Source: Nemertoderma westbladi (lineage: Eukaryota > Xenacoelomorpha > Nemertodermatida > Nemertodermatidae). Taken from it: a stretch of 64,000 bases of DNA. Location: assembly GCA_032718475.1 (NCBI GenBank), contig JAUCBJ010007462.1, positions 62,001 through 126,000 of the forward strand, given 5' to 3'. Numbering within the stretch: the stretch's first letter is position 1; every line of letters starts with the position of its first letter. The notes under the pieces are model-generated. The model saw only the letters and a list, made by a program, of their open reading frames with translations. It had not been told where the DNA came from and searched no databases. Shown piece by piece: positions 52,367 to 63,950 of the stretch. The position numbers were made by a program, and so were the translations under genes.

Positions 52367-54889
52367 ACTACTACTAGGTCGAGCGAACTCAGACAGTGGA
52401 AATGAGATCCTTCCAGGCTTCCCGATTCTCCATATTTGTCGCAATTTCGTTTCTCCTAAGTTCAGTATCCCTTTCAAGTTGATCTATATATGTTATGGCC
52501 GGTCGTCCACGACTACGCTTTCCATAAGTTGGTTGCCAGAAAAGTAGATCTGATATGATCTCGTCTTTACTTCGCCAGCAGTGCCCACTGAATCTTAATC
52601 TGCGTTCACTGAGGGTGGTTGATACAGGTGGTATTGTACCATAAAGCTCGGCGTTTGTCATGTGTTGTCTCCAGCTGATGTTTAGGGCTGCCCTTAGTAG
52701 TCTTGTGTAGCAACCATCAATTCGTTGTTCAAGCGATTTAGTCAGTGTCCAGGGCTCACCCCCATATAAAAATACACTTTCCACTGTGGCTCGAAAGAAC
52801 TTAGTCTTCACGTGCCTGGAGAGATCTGATTTTCAGATGGTATCCATTTTTGATAGAGCTACCCAAGCCTTTGCTTTCCTAACTTCTATGCATTTTTGCT
52901 ACTCTCTATCCATGATCCAAGGTACTGGAAGTCATCGACCTTCCTTAGTTGATTATTATCAATGGTTGTCAAGTTCCCATCAACATTAAAGGTCATGAAT
53001 TCGGTCTTTGTAGCATTTATATGCAATCCAACCTCCTTAGCAGCCCTCTCCACTTTATTTAGTAGAAGCTGTGCATCTGCTAGGGTATTAGAGAGCGGGG
53101 CGATGTCATCCGCAAAGTCGGTGTCTGTGACTGTAGTTGCCGGATATCTACTACTTCTGCGTTCTTGAAGTGTTAATCCCAGGTCTTCACCCTTTGTGGC
53201 CGTCCTCATTGCGTAATCCAGCACATTTACAAATAGTAATGGTGCTAATGTGTCACCTTGCAGTACGCCAGCCAGGATTGAGAAAAACTCAGTTTCACCA
53301 TCTGGTGAGAGTACCTGCGCTTCTGTGTCACAATATAACAATCCAATGCCAGCAACAATTACTTCTGGTATTCCATAAGCTCTTAGGATTTCAAGGATTT
53401 TACCTCTATGGATGGAGTCGAATGCCTTCTTGAAGTCCACAAAAGTCATGACAGTGGGGAGATTCTTTGACTTAATTCCTTCAATCAGTCTCCGTAGTGC
53501 AAGTATCTGAGCTATTGTTGATCTACTTGGTCGAAATCCGTTTTGGCTCTTACGCAGTAGTTTCTCTATGTGAGGCCTAATCCTATATAGAATCATTTTA
53601 TTGTATATTTTGGCAGCTACCACAAGCAGACAGATCCCACGATAGTTTGTTGGTATGCCGAGGTCTCCTTTCTTGGGGAGAGGCTTTAGTTGACCTTTAG
53701 TCCAAATTGGTGGTGGCTTTTCCCCTTTTAACATCCGGTTGCAAACATTCAATAATGATCTGTTTAGCACTCCGGTTTTCCATACCTCCGCTGGGATTTC
53801 ATCTAATCCACTCGCTTTATTATTGGACATGCTTTTAATGCTTTTTTGGAGTTCGGCAGGTGTGAAGTCCCCTGTTTCTATAGGTAGTGTCTTGTCATAT
53901 ATTTTCCTTGTAGGGCTGACCTCGATGTTTGGTGGCTGCCCAAGCAATTTGCTGAAGTGATTTTTCCATTCCCAACACGTTCTTCAGGACTATCGGCTTT
54001 GAGGCGCCCCTTTGCACAACTTTTCCGACCAGATACTTCATTTACAGTTTGCCAGGTAAGTCTTGATTGTTGCTGTATGTGAGCAGTTGTAATTGCTTCA
54101 GTTTTATCCTGTATGTACTTTTCCTGGCTGATGTTGTAGGTCAATTTAAGATCGTCCTTAGCTTTCTCAACCTTGTTAATGTTTTCAGTTGTTGGTTGTT
54201 CGGTTTTAACTTTGTAGGCTATCTTAAGTTCTTCTCTCTTACAAGTAACCTCAGAGTTTTGCCATGGCACATATTGTTTTCGTTTGGGTTTCTGGGGGAT
54301 ATGCCTCTTAGCTGATTCCTTGTGGGCTGTTATTATATTCTGGTATATTGAATTGGTGGATTGGTCTTCATCCATTGACTGAAGTGCTTCAGAGCTGTTT
54401 TGAAATTCTACTGTGTAAGCATCCTTTACTGCATTGTCAGTTCTGAGTTTTTCCCAGTCATATTTGATTTGCTTGCTTGTCCTGGGTTTGCTGGCTCTCA
54501 AACTGAGTCTGATCTCTGCAGTCACAATTCTGTGGTCCGAACCAATTAGGTTGAACGAGCTGTATGCCTCGCAGTTGCTCATGCTGTTTCTCCACTTTTT
54601 GTTTATGAGGATGTAATCCAGTTGTGCTTTGGTTCCATTAGGGCATTGAAAGGTCCATAGCTTCCCCTTACTCTTTTCGAATCTGTTGTTTGTTGGTATC
54701 CATTCACATTCTTCCATTAGGTCTAAAAGTAAGTACCCATTTCTGTTAGAACTGGTGTTATAGGTGTAACCCTTGATGTCTTCTGGGCCAATTTGGGCAT
54801 TCAGGTCACCAGCAATGACTTTAACATTGTGTTTCGGAATGTCCTTTATAAGTCCAGTCAGTTCTTCATAAAACTTGACTGCTTGTTCT
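52367..54889 (-). mobile_element. RTE-like LINE family B, 5'-truncated
   Basis: The 2.5-kb minus-strand copy lies between exact 12-bp duplications. Its 3' tail is CCTAGTAGTAGTAGT, sharing the TAG-repeat ending with family A although the rest of the 3' end differs. Only the second half of the endonuclease is present. Confidence 0.9.
52389..54889 (-). pseudogene. LINE B ORF: endonuclease end and reverse transcriptase
   Basis: On the minus strand, IAGDLNAQIGPED and GSDHRIVTAE are the last endonuclease motifs, followed by an alpha-helical linker. The RT has NKASGLDEIPAEVWK, GICLLVVAAKIYNKMIL, NGFRPSRSTIAQILALRRLIE, FVDFKKAFDSI, LQGDTLAPLLFVNVLDYAMR, TDFADDIAPLS and LHINATKTEF. The C-terminal block is RLRFSGHCWRSKDE. 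Frameshifts occur near 53,940 and 52,850. The general plan matches family A, but residue identity is limited, so it is a separate family. Confidence 0.9.
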
Positions 54890-54901
54890 GAATGCTTAGA
54901 T
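54890..54901 (+). repeat. Target-site duplication (right) of LINE B
   Basis: GAATGCTTAGAT is identical to 52,355-52,366. Confidence 0.9.
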
Positions 54902-55638
54902 CGGCGCCCTCTTTCCTTGATTGATTTCTATTTCTTAGTTTACGATAAATAATTACTGATTAGGTCAAAATAATACGGTATTTAGGCTGTTGCTAGAGTA
55001 ACCCGATACGTAATAAATTAGAATTGCGCATTCTGGAACACTTAGTAATTAGTACGCTGTTTCGTATTTATGACTGTAATTAATTAGTGTTAAATTAAGA
55101 ATTTGTACGCAGCATAGCGGAGAGTAGTTAAAGTAATTATTTGGAGTACCGTAAACTATTCATGCTGGGCAGTTATTTGAAAATAGCGGGCAATAAGCTA
55201 GATAGCAGTATCCAGTATACAGTAGTAAGTTGCTGGCCTAAAGCCAGCCGAAGACCGGTCCCGATAGGTCACCCTGTCATTTTTGAGTTAATTAAACGTT
55301 CTCACATTCATATATTCCGTTAGGGAACCCAAGTATTTGCGATTAGGCGATAAGTGAACACTCTGAGTGTAAGCCTCTAACACTTGTTTTAAGTAGCCTA
55401 GGGAACCGTCTCGGGTTTATTGTTTTGGTTATTCCCGCATGGCTCATAGATTCGAACAGTTAGCTCTCTATCGAGCGATCGGTAGAGAAAGGAACAAGCG
55501 ATTTGCAGGAGCCGTATAAAATTAGTAAAATATATTAGCGGACGGCAGGTTAGCGCCATCCAGCGGTGAGAAGCAGTTTTGTGTTTAGCAGCAGTACGGC
55601 AGTAATAATGCGCTCCTGATCGCCCCTGTTTAACAAGG
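54902..55638. other. Flanking sequence, no gene seen
   Basis: Before LINE B this was continuous with 52,018-52,366. It is AT-rich with no supported frame. It begins CGGCGCCCTC, reminiscent of a primer-binding site but unsupported. Confidence 0.45.
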
Positions 55639-55963
55639 TACATTGATGATGGATACTACATTTTTTTCCAAATATACGCTTGGTAGTTGGCTTTGGATAT
55701 ATAGGTGTATAAACAATACTTACAAGGTGGCAGCAAAGGTTGACTCGATTTCTCCACTTTTTAAGATTAAAAGACGATACTGAAGCTTATTCACGTCATT
55801 AATATCTGACCACCTGAGATATAATTGGCATATAAAACTTTCTAAATCTCTAGATACGATTCTGATAGTTGCCAATGTTCGCCAATGATGAATATTAACA
55901 GTTGGAAGGTTAAGAATAATATAGACATCAGTGCAGAGGCAGGTTTCACTGAAAGGGATAGTT

Positions 55964-55985
55964 GGGGGGGGGGGGGGGGGGGGGG
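55964..55985. repeat. Poly-G tract (22 G) inside the inverted-repeat element
   Basis: A homopolymer run of the same order of length as the one at 15,099-15,121. Confidence 0.8.
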
Positions 55986-56565
55986 TATCCAATAGCAAAC
56001 GTCAAAGACTAGATCAAGTATGTGACATTCATATTCGAGATGATAATGAGGGTGTCGGTAATAAATGGACACAAATCAATGCCATCATCACCTTCAACCA
56101 ACTCAAATACATTACAAGGGATGAAAACGATGTCCTGAAATACCAGGTTTATCAAAAGTGTGGATCTCTAAGTAGAATAACGCATTGTAACACGAAGTGG
56201 GGACTTCGCGCAGCACGAAGTTGGCAGAGCCTTAGCGAATTGACACTGTTAGGGGGTAGGTCAATTTATGCAAATAGTCACGTTGGCCCTCTAGCGGCAG
56301 ACTGGAGAACTGCAGATGGATTCGCCTCCTTTGAAAGTCACAGCTAATGGTCTAATACATATCTGCCAAGTTTCAGCTTAAACGGATTTAATAGCAAAGA
56401 AATGGGAGGGCATTTAATGTTTAGACATGTGGCCCTCTAGCGGGAGACCATTGCACTGATGGTGTCTGAAAGTCTCTCAAAAATCTCAACTTTTGCTCAT
56501 ATTGATACCTACAAATTTTCAACTTGGCAGCTTTAAATCCGACAAAGTTATTAGCATGTCAAAAT

Positions 56566-56581
56566 CGCAACGACGACGACA

Positions 56582-56636
<55 letters not shown>

Positions 56637-56661
56637 TGACAACGACGACGACGACGACGAC
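56566..56661. repeat. (ACG)n trinucleotide microsatellite
   Basis: An almost pure CGA/ACG repeat with a few AAC variants lies within the central loop of the inverted-repeat element. Poly-Asp and poly-Arg frames across it are artefacts. Confidence 0.92.
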
Positions 56662-57070
56662 AACTATTTGCATAAATTGACCCACCCCCTAACAGTGTCA
56701 ATTCGCTAAGGCTCCGCCAACTTCGTGGCTCGCCCCACATAAACACTATATCAGCTAATCTTGGACCTGACTTATGCAAAATACTTATTGCTTTACATGA
56801 ATGTCAGAAGTTAATGACGTGAACGAGCTTCGGTATCGTCTTTTCTGTTCAAAACATGGAGAAATCGAGTCAACCTTGCTGCCACCTTGTAAATATTGTT
56901 TAAAGAGAGACACCTATCCGGAACCAACTACCAATCGTATATAAGCTTAGTACCCATCATCAATGTATCTTCTCCCATTGGTCTGGGATGGCTGTTAGAT
57001 GAGGAGGATATGGTAATACCTGATTGGATGTATGTTCAACCAGTTCCATAATCTATCCTCTCTCTCTCTA

Positions 57071-57345
57071 TCTCGCCTCCGCTTTGCAGGACATTGCTTT
57101 CGCCGTGAGGACCAGCCAGTGCATAATCTTGTGCTTTGGCAGCCTCATGGAGTGAATAAGCATGGTGGACAGCCCATGACTTTCTTGAGACGCATCTTAA
57201 AGGACACTGGCCTTAAAGATGCGGATGATCTAGCAAATGTCATGGGTGATAGGGAGTTGTGGCGGCGCAATTTTGTTGACAAGCCGGCACAGCATTCTTA
57301 AAAATGCAGCTGCAATGCAGCATGCCGATCCTAGTAGTAGTAGTA
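57071..57345 (+). mobile_element. RTE-type LINE family A, 3' fragment A4
   Basis: A short copy begins inside the RT C-terminal domain (RLRFAGHCFRREDQPVHNLV) directly after a CT-rich stretch, and runs open to the stop at 57,299-57,301 and the TAG-repeat tail. It is almost identical to the ends of A1 and A3. A 6-base TATCTC on both sides could be a target duplication but is weak. Confidence 0.88.
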
Positions 57346-58096
57346 TCTCTGCTGTATTGCAAATTTGTAAACCACCAACATGTATCTGTCGGTTGAGTAC
57401 TAAACAAAGACCCAAGACTTTTCTGCCTGTTCTGTACAAAACGAAGAGGTGAAGTCGCGCTAGTTTCATAAGAGCGATAAGTCCCATTGCTATTTAAAGG
57501 AGCAAGTTCGTAAAGGAGCACGTTACTGAGGCGTGTTGGGGGAACCAAAACAATAAACGAAAGTTAACACATGTTAGATGATTATGCAGGTCTTTATAAT
57601 TGGGTGTTGAGTCTTTGTTTTGTACTCACTCTGTATCTGCCTACAAAACAATCATCAACATCATTGCATTGAGTTGTGCAAATTCAAGTCATGTACCAAC
57701 AGGAAGGAGGCGAAATATGAATGAACTGAAGCTCTTGACGTGATTTTTGACTAACATATTTGCACTACTTGTTTTATTCTTACCCCAGGTGACACTTTAA
57801 AATTAGCAAAAAATTTCACGAATGTAATATTGCAGTTCTATAATCGCTTTCAGCATCCAAAAAACCGCTATATATCGCAAATAAATTAATTTTAGTGAAT
57901 TATGAAAACTATTGAAAATCGTAGTAGGAAAGTACTGGAGATGGGTGCCAGAAAGGGAGCACAGCACGAAAACTAACATGACCATATAAATGGCGTTTGC
58001 TCTGTTGGATAACCCATTAAATTTTAGGAAAAGTCACGAAATCTCGGTTTTCCAAACAAACCTTACTCAAAGATACAGACTAATTACAAAATTAAG
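57346..58096. other. Unique sequence, no gene seen
   Basis: No frame, repeat or RNA gene I can support. Confidence 0.6.
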
Positions 58097-58953
58097 CCGG
58101 GCGCGTATTCCCAATCCTTACACTACTAGGAACTCCTCTTGCATTAACACCTGGGATTGGTTAATGAGTTATTATTTGATTGGATGTAGAAATCATGTAA
58201 GGAATGGAAAGAGGGGTCGAACTAGTGTAAGGTTTTTATAAAGTGCTCCAAACGCTCCTAATAAAATAAACTCTTAAAACCTTTAGATGTCTAGATGGCG
58301 CGCTAGTGCAGTTCGATGCACACGAATAGCAGACGGACTATTCATAAGCAATTACTACTGTACAGTACTATAATCGGCCTGCTGCATTGAAACTGCACAT
58401 TGAGATGCTATGCCAGTTTGGCAAAAGTATTTTGTGACCCCCATGCAATCCACAAGTGGCAAGCCAAATGCAGGGTACATTAAGAATTCTATGCCGGCTT
58501 ATCAACAAAGTTGCACCACCACAATTCCCTATTCCCCCATGACTTTCGCGAGATTAGCTGCATCTTCAAGACCAGTGTCCTTTAGGATGCGTCTTAAGAA
58601 AGTCATGGGCTGTCCATCATGCTTATTTTCTCTATGGGGCTGCCAAAGCACAATATTGTGCGCAGTGTGGTCCTTGTGTGTGGGTGCAGCTCATGCAGCC
58701 CTGTATAAACCATATCCCAATGTTCTTCTGCCTAGAATAATATCAAATGTTAAGTCTACTCATCTAATACTGGTGGTGTTGCTGTAATAACCCTTACATG
58801 ATTTCACCCAATTTCTCCATTCCTTACAGCGTTTGGAACACTTTCTACTGTACCTGCAAGCTGAGTATAAAACTCTTACACTAGTCCGACCCTTATCTCC
58901 ATTCCTTACATGATTTTTTCCTACTAGTGTAAGGTTTGGGAATATGCCCCCGG
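58097..58953. mobile_element. Second inverted-repeat element, interrupted by a LINE fragment
   Basis: CCGGGCGCGTATTCCCAA at the left end pairs with TTGGGAATATGCCCCCGG at the right end. Matching continues inward for about 150 bases on each side, including AATCATGTAAGGAATGGA and ACTAGTGTAAG segments. No transposase or clear target duplication is seen. A family A-like LINE fragment lies in the middle. Confidence 0.75.
58374..58680 (-). mobile_element. Diverged 3' fragment of a family A-like LINE (A5)
   Basis: The minus strand matches the last about 200 bases of family A (complement of AAGAAAGTCATGGGCTGTCC and CTATGCCGGCTTATCAACAA) with many more differences than the other copies. An extra segment lies near 58,430-58,480. 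It represents an older insertion or a sister subfamily. Confidence 0.78.
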
Positions 58954-59801
58954 CCCAAGTAGGATTAAATAAAGAGGATTTAGTATTCAAAAATGTCATT
59001 ATCGATGGAATCATCTTTTCAGAAATCATCTAGGAACAATTATGATAAATATATAAATTGAAGTGAATATACTAAAAGAACCAACCTCTCTTTTGTGGTA
59101 GGTGTCAAATCATTTGGTTGTGTGATATCTGAGTCATCTTCAATTGCATCTGTAGTGGTAGTCATGGTAACCTGCGAAGGAGTGTTGTCTGAAATGCCAT
59201 TTAGATGTCACTTGTCATTTTAAAGTGATTTGTAGTCACATCTTGATTGTTTTTTATTGGCATAAATATTTGTTATAAAGTCATTATTTTAAAATAGAGT
59301 GGAATGAGATTAAAATGATGAAAAATAAGAATATTTCAAACATGGGTATATCTTTGGAACCATATATCACCGTTATAACAAAACAGGTTTAGCTCTCAGT
59401 ATAGGAAAATTTTCCAAAACTAAGATTCAATAAAATGTGGCAATTTGTTTTTAAAATAATGATATTGTTCTAGAATGGTAGCTATTTTTCTAAAACGTGT
59501 CAGTTTTCATTTAGCAGCGTTCCCATGGTAACAATAATTATATTCCAGAATTTTATGTCACATTTAGAATTGTTAGACCAGTAGCTATCTTTTTCAAAAG
59601 ATGCGATGAATTTATATTGAGTTATTAGAATACTACAGCATGTTTGTTGTTTTACCATTTCCATGACAACCGGTGATAACACCAAGTCAGCTACCGATTC
59701 AGATTTTTTATCATATCAAAATGAATGGCCAGAAGCTAGGTCTTCCCAAATATATAAGTTCCGGGTGGTTACCAAAAAGTATCCCCTATGCTGGCTGGCC
59801 C
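58954..59801. other. AT-rich sequence, no gene seen
   Basis: No supported frame or repeat. It lies between the inverted-repeat element and LINE A3. Confidence 0.6.
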
Positions 59802-59811
59802 ATGGACTATA
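59802..59811 (+). repeat. Probable target duplication (left) of LINE A3
   Basis: ATGGACTATA is repeated exactly at 62,851-62,860 after the LINE tail. The LINE 5' junction may include microhomology, because copy A2 has a similar ATGGATTAC at this point. Confidence 0.7.
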
Positions 59812-62807
59812 ATTAGCAATGCGGAGGTCCGGCCACTAGAGGCCAGTGGAATTACCGGACACAATCGGCCTCACAGGCGTCAGTTAACTCCTGACCGGCT
59901 GCCTGTCTCACCCCCTACTGGAGAGAGAGCAGCCAACAATTCTTTGAGTCCCTTTCCTGATGACCTTTCTGGCCCAAACCCTGGGTCACCAGGGAGGCCA
60001 GATTGTGATGGGGAGAGGGATTCTGGAGTTGGAGGCTACTCTCATGTTCCACCCCGACCAACAAAGCCATTGGTGAATCTGAGGCAAGTCACTAGACTAG
60101 CCTCAGTAAACACCCTAACACTCGGGTCCCCAATGCGACAAGGTGAGCTGACTGCCTTGGCAGATAAGCTTCCTCTTAGTGCAGTGGGTGTTCAAGAGCA
60201 CCGAATGCAGACTGGACAGACTGATGAGGTTCTGATTAAGGACATGGGGGGCGGTTGGCGACTCGCCTTCGCGTCAGCAGATGATAGTGGCAATGGTGGA
60301 ATTGGTCTATTGATGAATCCAACTGCACATGCAGCATTGGACAAAATAGACCAAATCTCTAACCGCATCATCCGTTGCCACTTCTCATGTTCTGGAAGAC
60401 TGGCTAAGAAGTTTCCTAAGGTGGTTATGATTGTGTGCTACTCTCCAACTAGTGTTGCCCCTGTAGAGGAGGTGAAAAATTTCTACCACAATCTACAAGC
60501 AGCTACTGATGGAGTGGATCAGCATGCATTCTTAACATTCCTGGGAGACTTTAATGCAAGTCTGCATCAATCACCTACATTGCCCTGGGTCTATAGCAAT
60601 AGTGTTAACCGAAATTCTGTCCATCTTCAGGATTTTATCTCTGGAAATGGATTGTTTTCGGCTGGAACCCAGTTCAAGAAGCGAACTGGAAAGCTATGGA
60701 CTCATAGTGGACCCAGTGGTCACAAGTCCCAGATAGACCATATTCTGTTTCGTAGGAAATACAGGAGCTCTATACAAGACTGTAATGCATTTACACTTCG
60801 ACCCTTCTCCAGTGATCACCGCCTTATTGTGGCCAAGGTAAGACTTAGTCTGCGTGCTAGCAGAACAACGAAATCTGCCTTGCCGCGGCATGACTGGTCC
60901 TCTCTGTTGCAACAGCCAAGTGTGAGATCCAGCTTCACATTACAGCTGAGCAACAGGTATGAGGCTCTTGCCTCTGAGGCGGCAGATCACTGTGAGGGCT
61001 ATACTGCCTTTACAGAAGCAGTTAAGTTAGCAGCTGCAGAAACAGTTCCTGTATACCCTCGAAACAGGAAAAAGGCCCCCTGGACTGACAACAAAATTCA
61101 GAAGTGCCGAAATGACCTTCATAAGGCGCAGAAAGAGTCCCGACTCAAACAGACTACAGCGGCCAAGAATGCAGTTAAGGCTGCATCTAGGTCCCTGAAC
61201 AGGCAGTACTCTGTTAATCTACAGGAGCTAATAAACCAACAGGTTGATGCCATCAATGATGCTGACGACAGCAGGCAATCATCCCGGGCTTGGAAATCGA
61301 TCAATTTGCTTACTGGGCAGAAAAGCCAACCAACCACCAAGGTTAAGGCTGAATCACCAGCCGATCGCCTCAATGGTTGGAAAGCCCACTTTGAAAAGCT
61401 CCTCAATAATGACAGGGTATTGCCTGATAACTTTGTAGAAGTAAAAATGTCTGAGTCTGTACTCCCAGATATTCCCATTGGCGATATCTCCTTTGCAGAA
61501 GTGAAGGCTGCTGCAAAGAGCATTAAGACCAATCGTGCCAGTGGAGTAGATGGTGTTCCCCCTGAGGTCTTTAAAATACCTGAGTGTTTAAAGCTCATCT
61601 ATCCCATCATAGTAGACATGTACCGAACAACAAGAGTTCCACAAGAAATTAAAACAAATAAGTTGGTGCCAGTTCCCAAGAAGGGCAACCTAACACTCTA
61701 TGGTTCTTTTCGGGGAATCTCATTGATCTCGATTGCTGCAAAGCTATACATTAGGATACTATTAAATCGCATCAGGGATCTCATTGAGAGACTGCTCCGT
61801 GGAAATCAGAATGGGTTCCGAAAGGTCGTGGGACCATGGATCCCATTTTGGCACTTAGAAGGATAATTGAAGAATTACCAAAAAAGAAAGACAGGCATCT
61901 GGCTGTTATCTTTGTTGACTTCTTCAAGGCCTTTGATTCAGTCTCTCGCTCACGTATGTTCAGCATACTTTCATTATATGGCTCCAGAAGTCGAGGAAAT
62001 CCTGCCAAGTACCTAACTGATCTAGACTTTGCTGATGACTTAGGAGTACTCTCAGAATCATTAGAGGGAGCCCAACGGCTCCTCAGCTCATTAGAACATG
62101 CTGCTTCTAGTGTTGGTCTTTTTATTAACTCCAGAAAGACCAAAATTTTGACAGTTAACTTTGAAAGTCCTCAGCAAGTCTCTGATCGGATGAGCATAAG
62201 CTCAAAGGATGGTATGCTTGAGCATGTGGACGACTTCTGTTACCTGGGATCATGGATCCGGAAGTCAGGTGAGGACCTTCGAATACGTAAGGGAAAGGCA
62301 TGGGCAGCCTTGAATAGGCTTTCCAGGATTTGGAAGTCACCGAGAATTAATCGGAAACTTAAGGTCCGATTATTTAGAGCAGCAGTAGTTCCAGTACTCC
62401 TCTACGGGAGTCCATGCTGGGCTCTAACTGCTGAGGACACCAAATCTCTGGATGGCACATTCACAAGAATGCTACGCCGGGTTCATTGTGTCAAGTACAA
62501 TGCACACATCTCCAACCAGACACTATATAATATTGGAGGTGTCTCATGGGTTCCCCCAAGCTTGACACTAGAACAAAATCGCCTCCGCTTTGCAGGACAT
62601 TGCTTTCGCCGTGAGGACCAGCCAGTGCATAATCTTGTACTTTGGCAGCCTCATGGAGTGAATAAGCATGGTGGACAGCCCATGACTTTCTTGAGACGCA
62701 TCTTAAAGGACACTGGCCTTGAAGATGCGGATGATCTAGCAAATGTCATGGGTGATAGGGAGTTGTGGCGGTGCAATTTTGTTTGCAAGCCTGCACAGCA
62801 TTCTTAA
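59812..62807 (+). pseudogene. LINE A3 ORF: APE endonuclease and reverse transcriptase
   Basis: The frame is open from the 5' junction through the endonuclease (VQEHRM, FLGDFNAS, SSDHRLIV) and the RT N-terminus to about 61,820. There a single-base loss relative to A2 shifts the frame. It resumes to the stop at 62,805. About 222 bases are deleted, in frame, at 61,981 (SLYG joins SRSRG), removing the LQGDTLAP motif while keeping FADD. A TGG microhomology marks the deletion. The endonuclease domain here is the best preserved in the window and keeps the SDH motif that is IDH in A2. Confidence 0.9.
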
Positions 62808-62850
62808 AAATGCAGCTGCAATGCAGCATGCCGATCCTAGTAGTAGTAGT
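59812..62850 (+). mobile_element. RTE-type LINE family A, copy A3
   Basis: A long copy (3.0 kb) carries the endonuclease-RT ORF and ends in CCGATCC plus five TAG repeats. It is inserted at the edge of the minisatellite that precedes EGF exon 2. Compared with A2 it has an in-frame internal deletion in RT. Confidence 0.9.
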
Positions 62851-62860
62851 ATGGACTATA
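62851..62860 (+). repeat. Probable target duplication (right) of LINE A3
   Basis: ATGGACTATA directly follows the TAG repeats and abuts the minisatellite. Confidence 0.7.
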
Positions 62861-63820
62861 AACACAATTTTAAGTTATTGTAGTAAACACATAATTGTAT
62901 ACCTTTGTAGTAAACACAATTTCAATTTATTAGGGTAAACACATAATTGTATACCTTTGTAGTAAACACAATTTTAAGTTATTGTAGTAAACACATAATT
63001 GTATGCTTTTGTAGTAAACACAATTTTAAGTTATTGTAGTAAACACATAATTGTATGCTTTTGTAGTAAACACAGTTTTAATTTATTGTAGTAAACACAT
63101 AATTTTATGCTTTTGTAGTAAACACAATTTTAAGTTATTGTAGTAAACACATAATTGTATGCTTTAGTAGTAAACACAATTTTAAGTTATTGCAGTAAAC
63201 ACATAATTGTATGCTTTGTAGTAAACACCATTTTATGTTATTGTAGTAAAATAATTGTATGTTATTGTAGTAAACACATAATTGTATGCTTTGTAGTAAA
63301 CACCATTTTATGTTATTGTAGTAAAACAATTGTATGTTATTGTAGTAAACACATAATTGTATACTTTTCTAGTAAACACAATTTTAAGTTATTGTAGTAA
63401 ACACATAATTGTATGCTTTTGTAGTAAACACAATTTTAAGTTATTGTAGTAAACACATAATTGTATGCTTTAGTAGTAAACACAATTTTAAGTTATTGTA
63501 GTAAACACATAATTGTATGCTTTGTAGTAAACACCATTTTATGTTATTGTAGTAAAACAATTGTATGTTATTGTAGTAAACACATAATTTTATACTTTTC
63601 TAGTAAACACAATTTTAAGTTATTGTAGTAAACACATAATTGTATGCTTTTGTAGTAAACACAATTTTAAGTTATTGTAGTAAACACATAATTGTATGCT
63701 TTAGTAGTAAACACAATTTTAAGTTATTGTAGTAAACACATAATTGTATGCTTTTGTAGTAAACACAATTTTATGTTATTGTAGTAAAACAATTGTATGT
63801 TATTGTAGTAAACAATAATT
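62861..63820 (+). repeat. ~52-bp minisatellite upstream of EGF exon 2
   Basis: The same two half-units as at 13,312-13,730, about 18 copies of the full unit. Higher-order blocks (for example around 63,230-63,330 and 63,530-63,600, each with CACCATTTTATGTTATTG) repeat within the array, showing segmental expansion. It ends in the same last few units as copy 1. Confidence 0.92.
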
Positions 63821-63827
63821 GTTTTAG

Positions 63828-63950
63828 ATGTCGACGAGTGCTCCTCCACTGCCAACGAATGTGACATCAACGCAGATTGCATCAACACTGAGGGCTCTTA
63901 CCATTGCAAGTGTAAAGGGGGTTTCACAGGCGATGGTAAATCATGCGAAG
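63828..63950 (+). CDS. Calcium-binding EGF-like domain exon, copy 2 (host gene)
   Basis: A 123-base phase 1-1 exon with acceptor GTTTTAG (AG at 63,826-63,827) and donor G|GTTGGC. It has six cysteines in EGF order, DVDEC and the C-x-N-x4-Y-x-C signature ([10 protein letters not shown]). Relative to copy 1 it has one silent change (GTC for GTT) and two replacements (Thr to Ala, Ser to Ile); no stop or frameshift. Flanking intron sequence is also nearly identical, so exon plus intron were duplicated together. It could be a tandem exon of one gene or part of a neighbouring paralogue. Confidence 0.9.

Larger units (their letters stand above)
55641..56965. mobile_element. Inverted-repeat (foldback/MITE-like) DNA element with TA duplication
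   Basis: The termini CATTGATGATGG and CCATCATCAATG are exact complements, each flanked outside by TA (55,639-55,640 and 56,966-56,967). Imperfect arms of about 165 bases extend inward (55,641-55,812 and 56,806-56,965), and an inner pair of about 65 bases lies at 56,213-56,277/56,664-56,729. There is no transposase. A TA duplication suggests a Tc1/mariner-type mobiliser, but that is inference. Confidence 0.85.

Noticed and set aside
54902-54915. CGGCGCCCTC as a retroelement primer-binding site
   Set aside because: It begins with C instead of TGG, and no LTR end precedes it once LINE B and its duplication are removed.
56519-56779. Arg-rich and Asp-rich ORFs across the (ACG)n tract
   Set aside because: They are translation artefacts of a trinucleotide microsatellite inside a non-coding DNA element.
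62861-63820. Short ORFs in the minisatellite (both strands)
   Set aside because: They only reflect the 52-bp repeat lacking stops in some frames; there is no coding signal.
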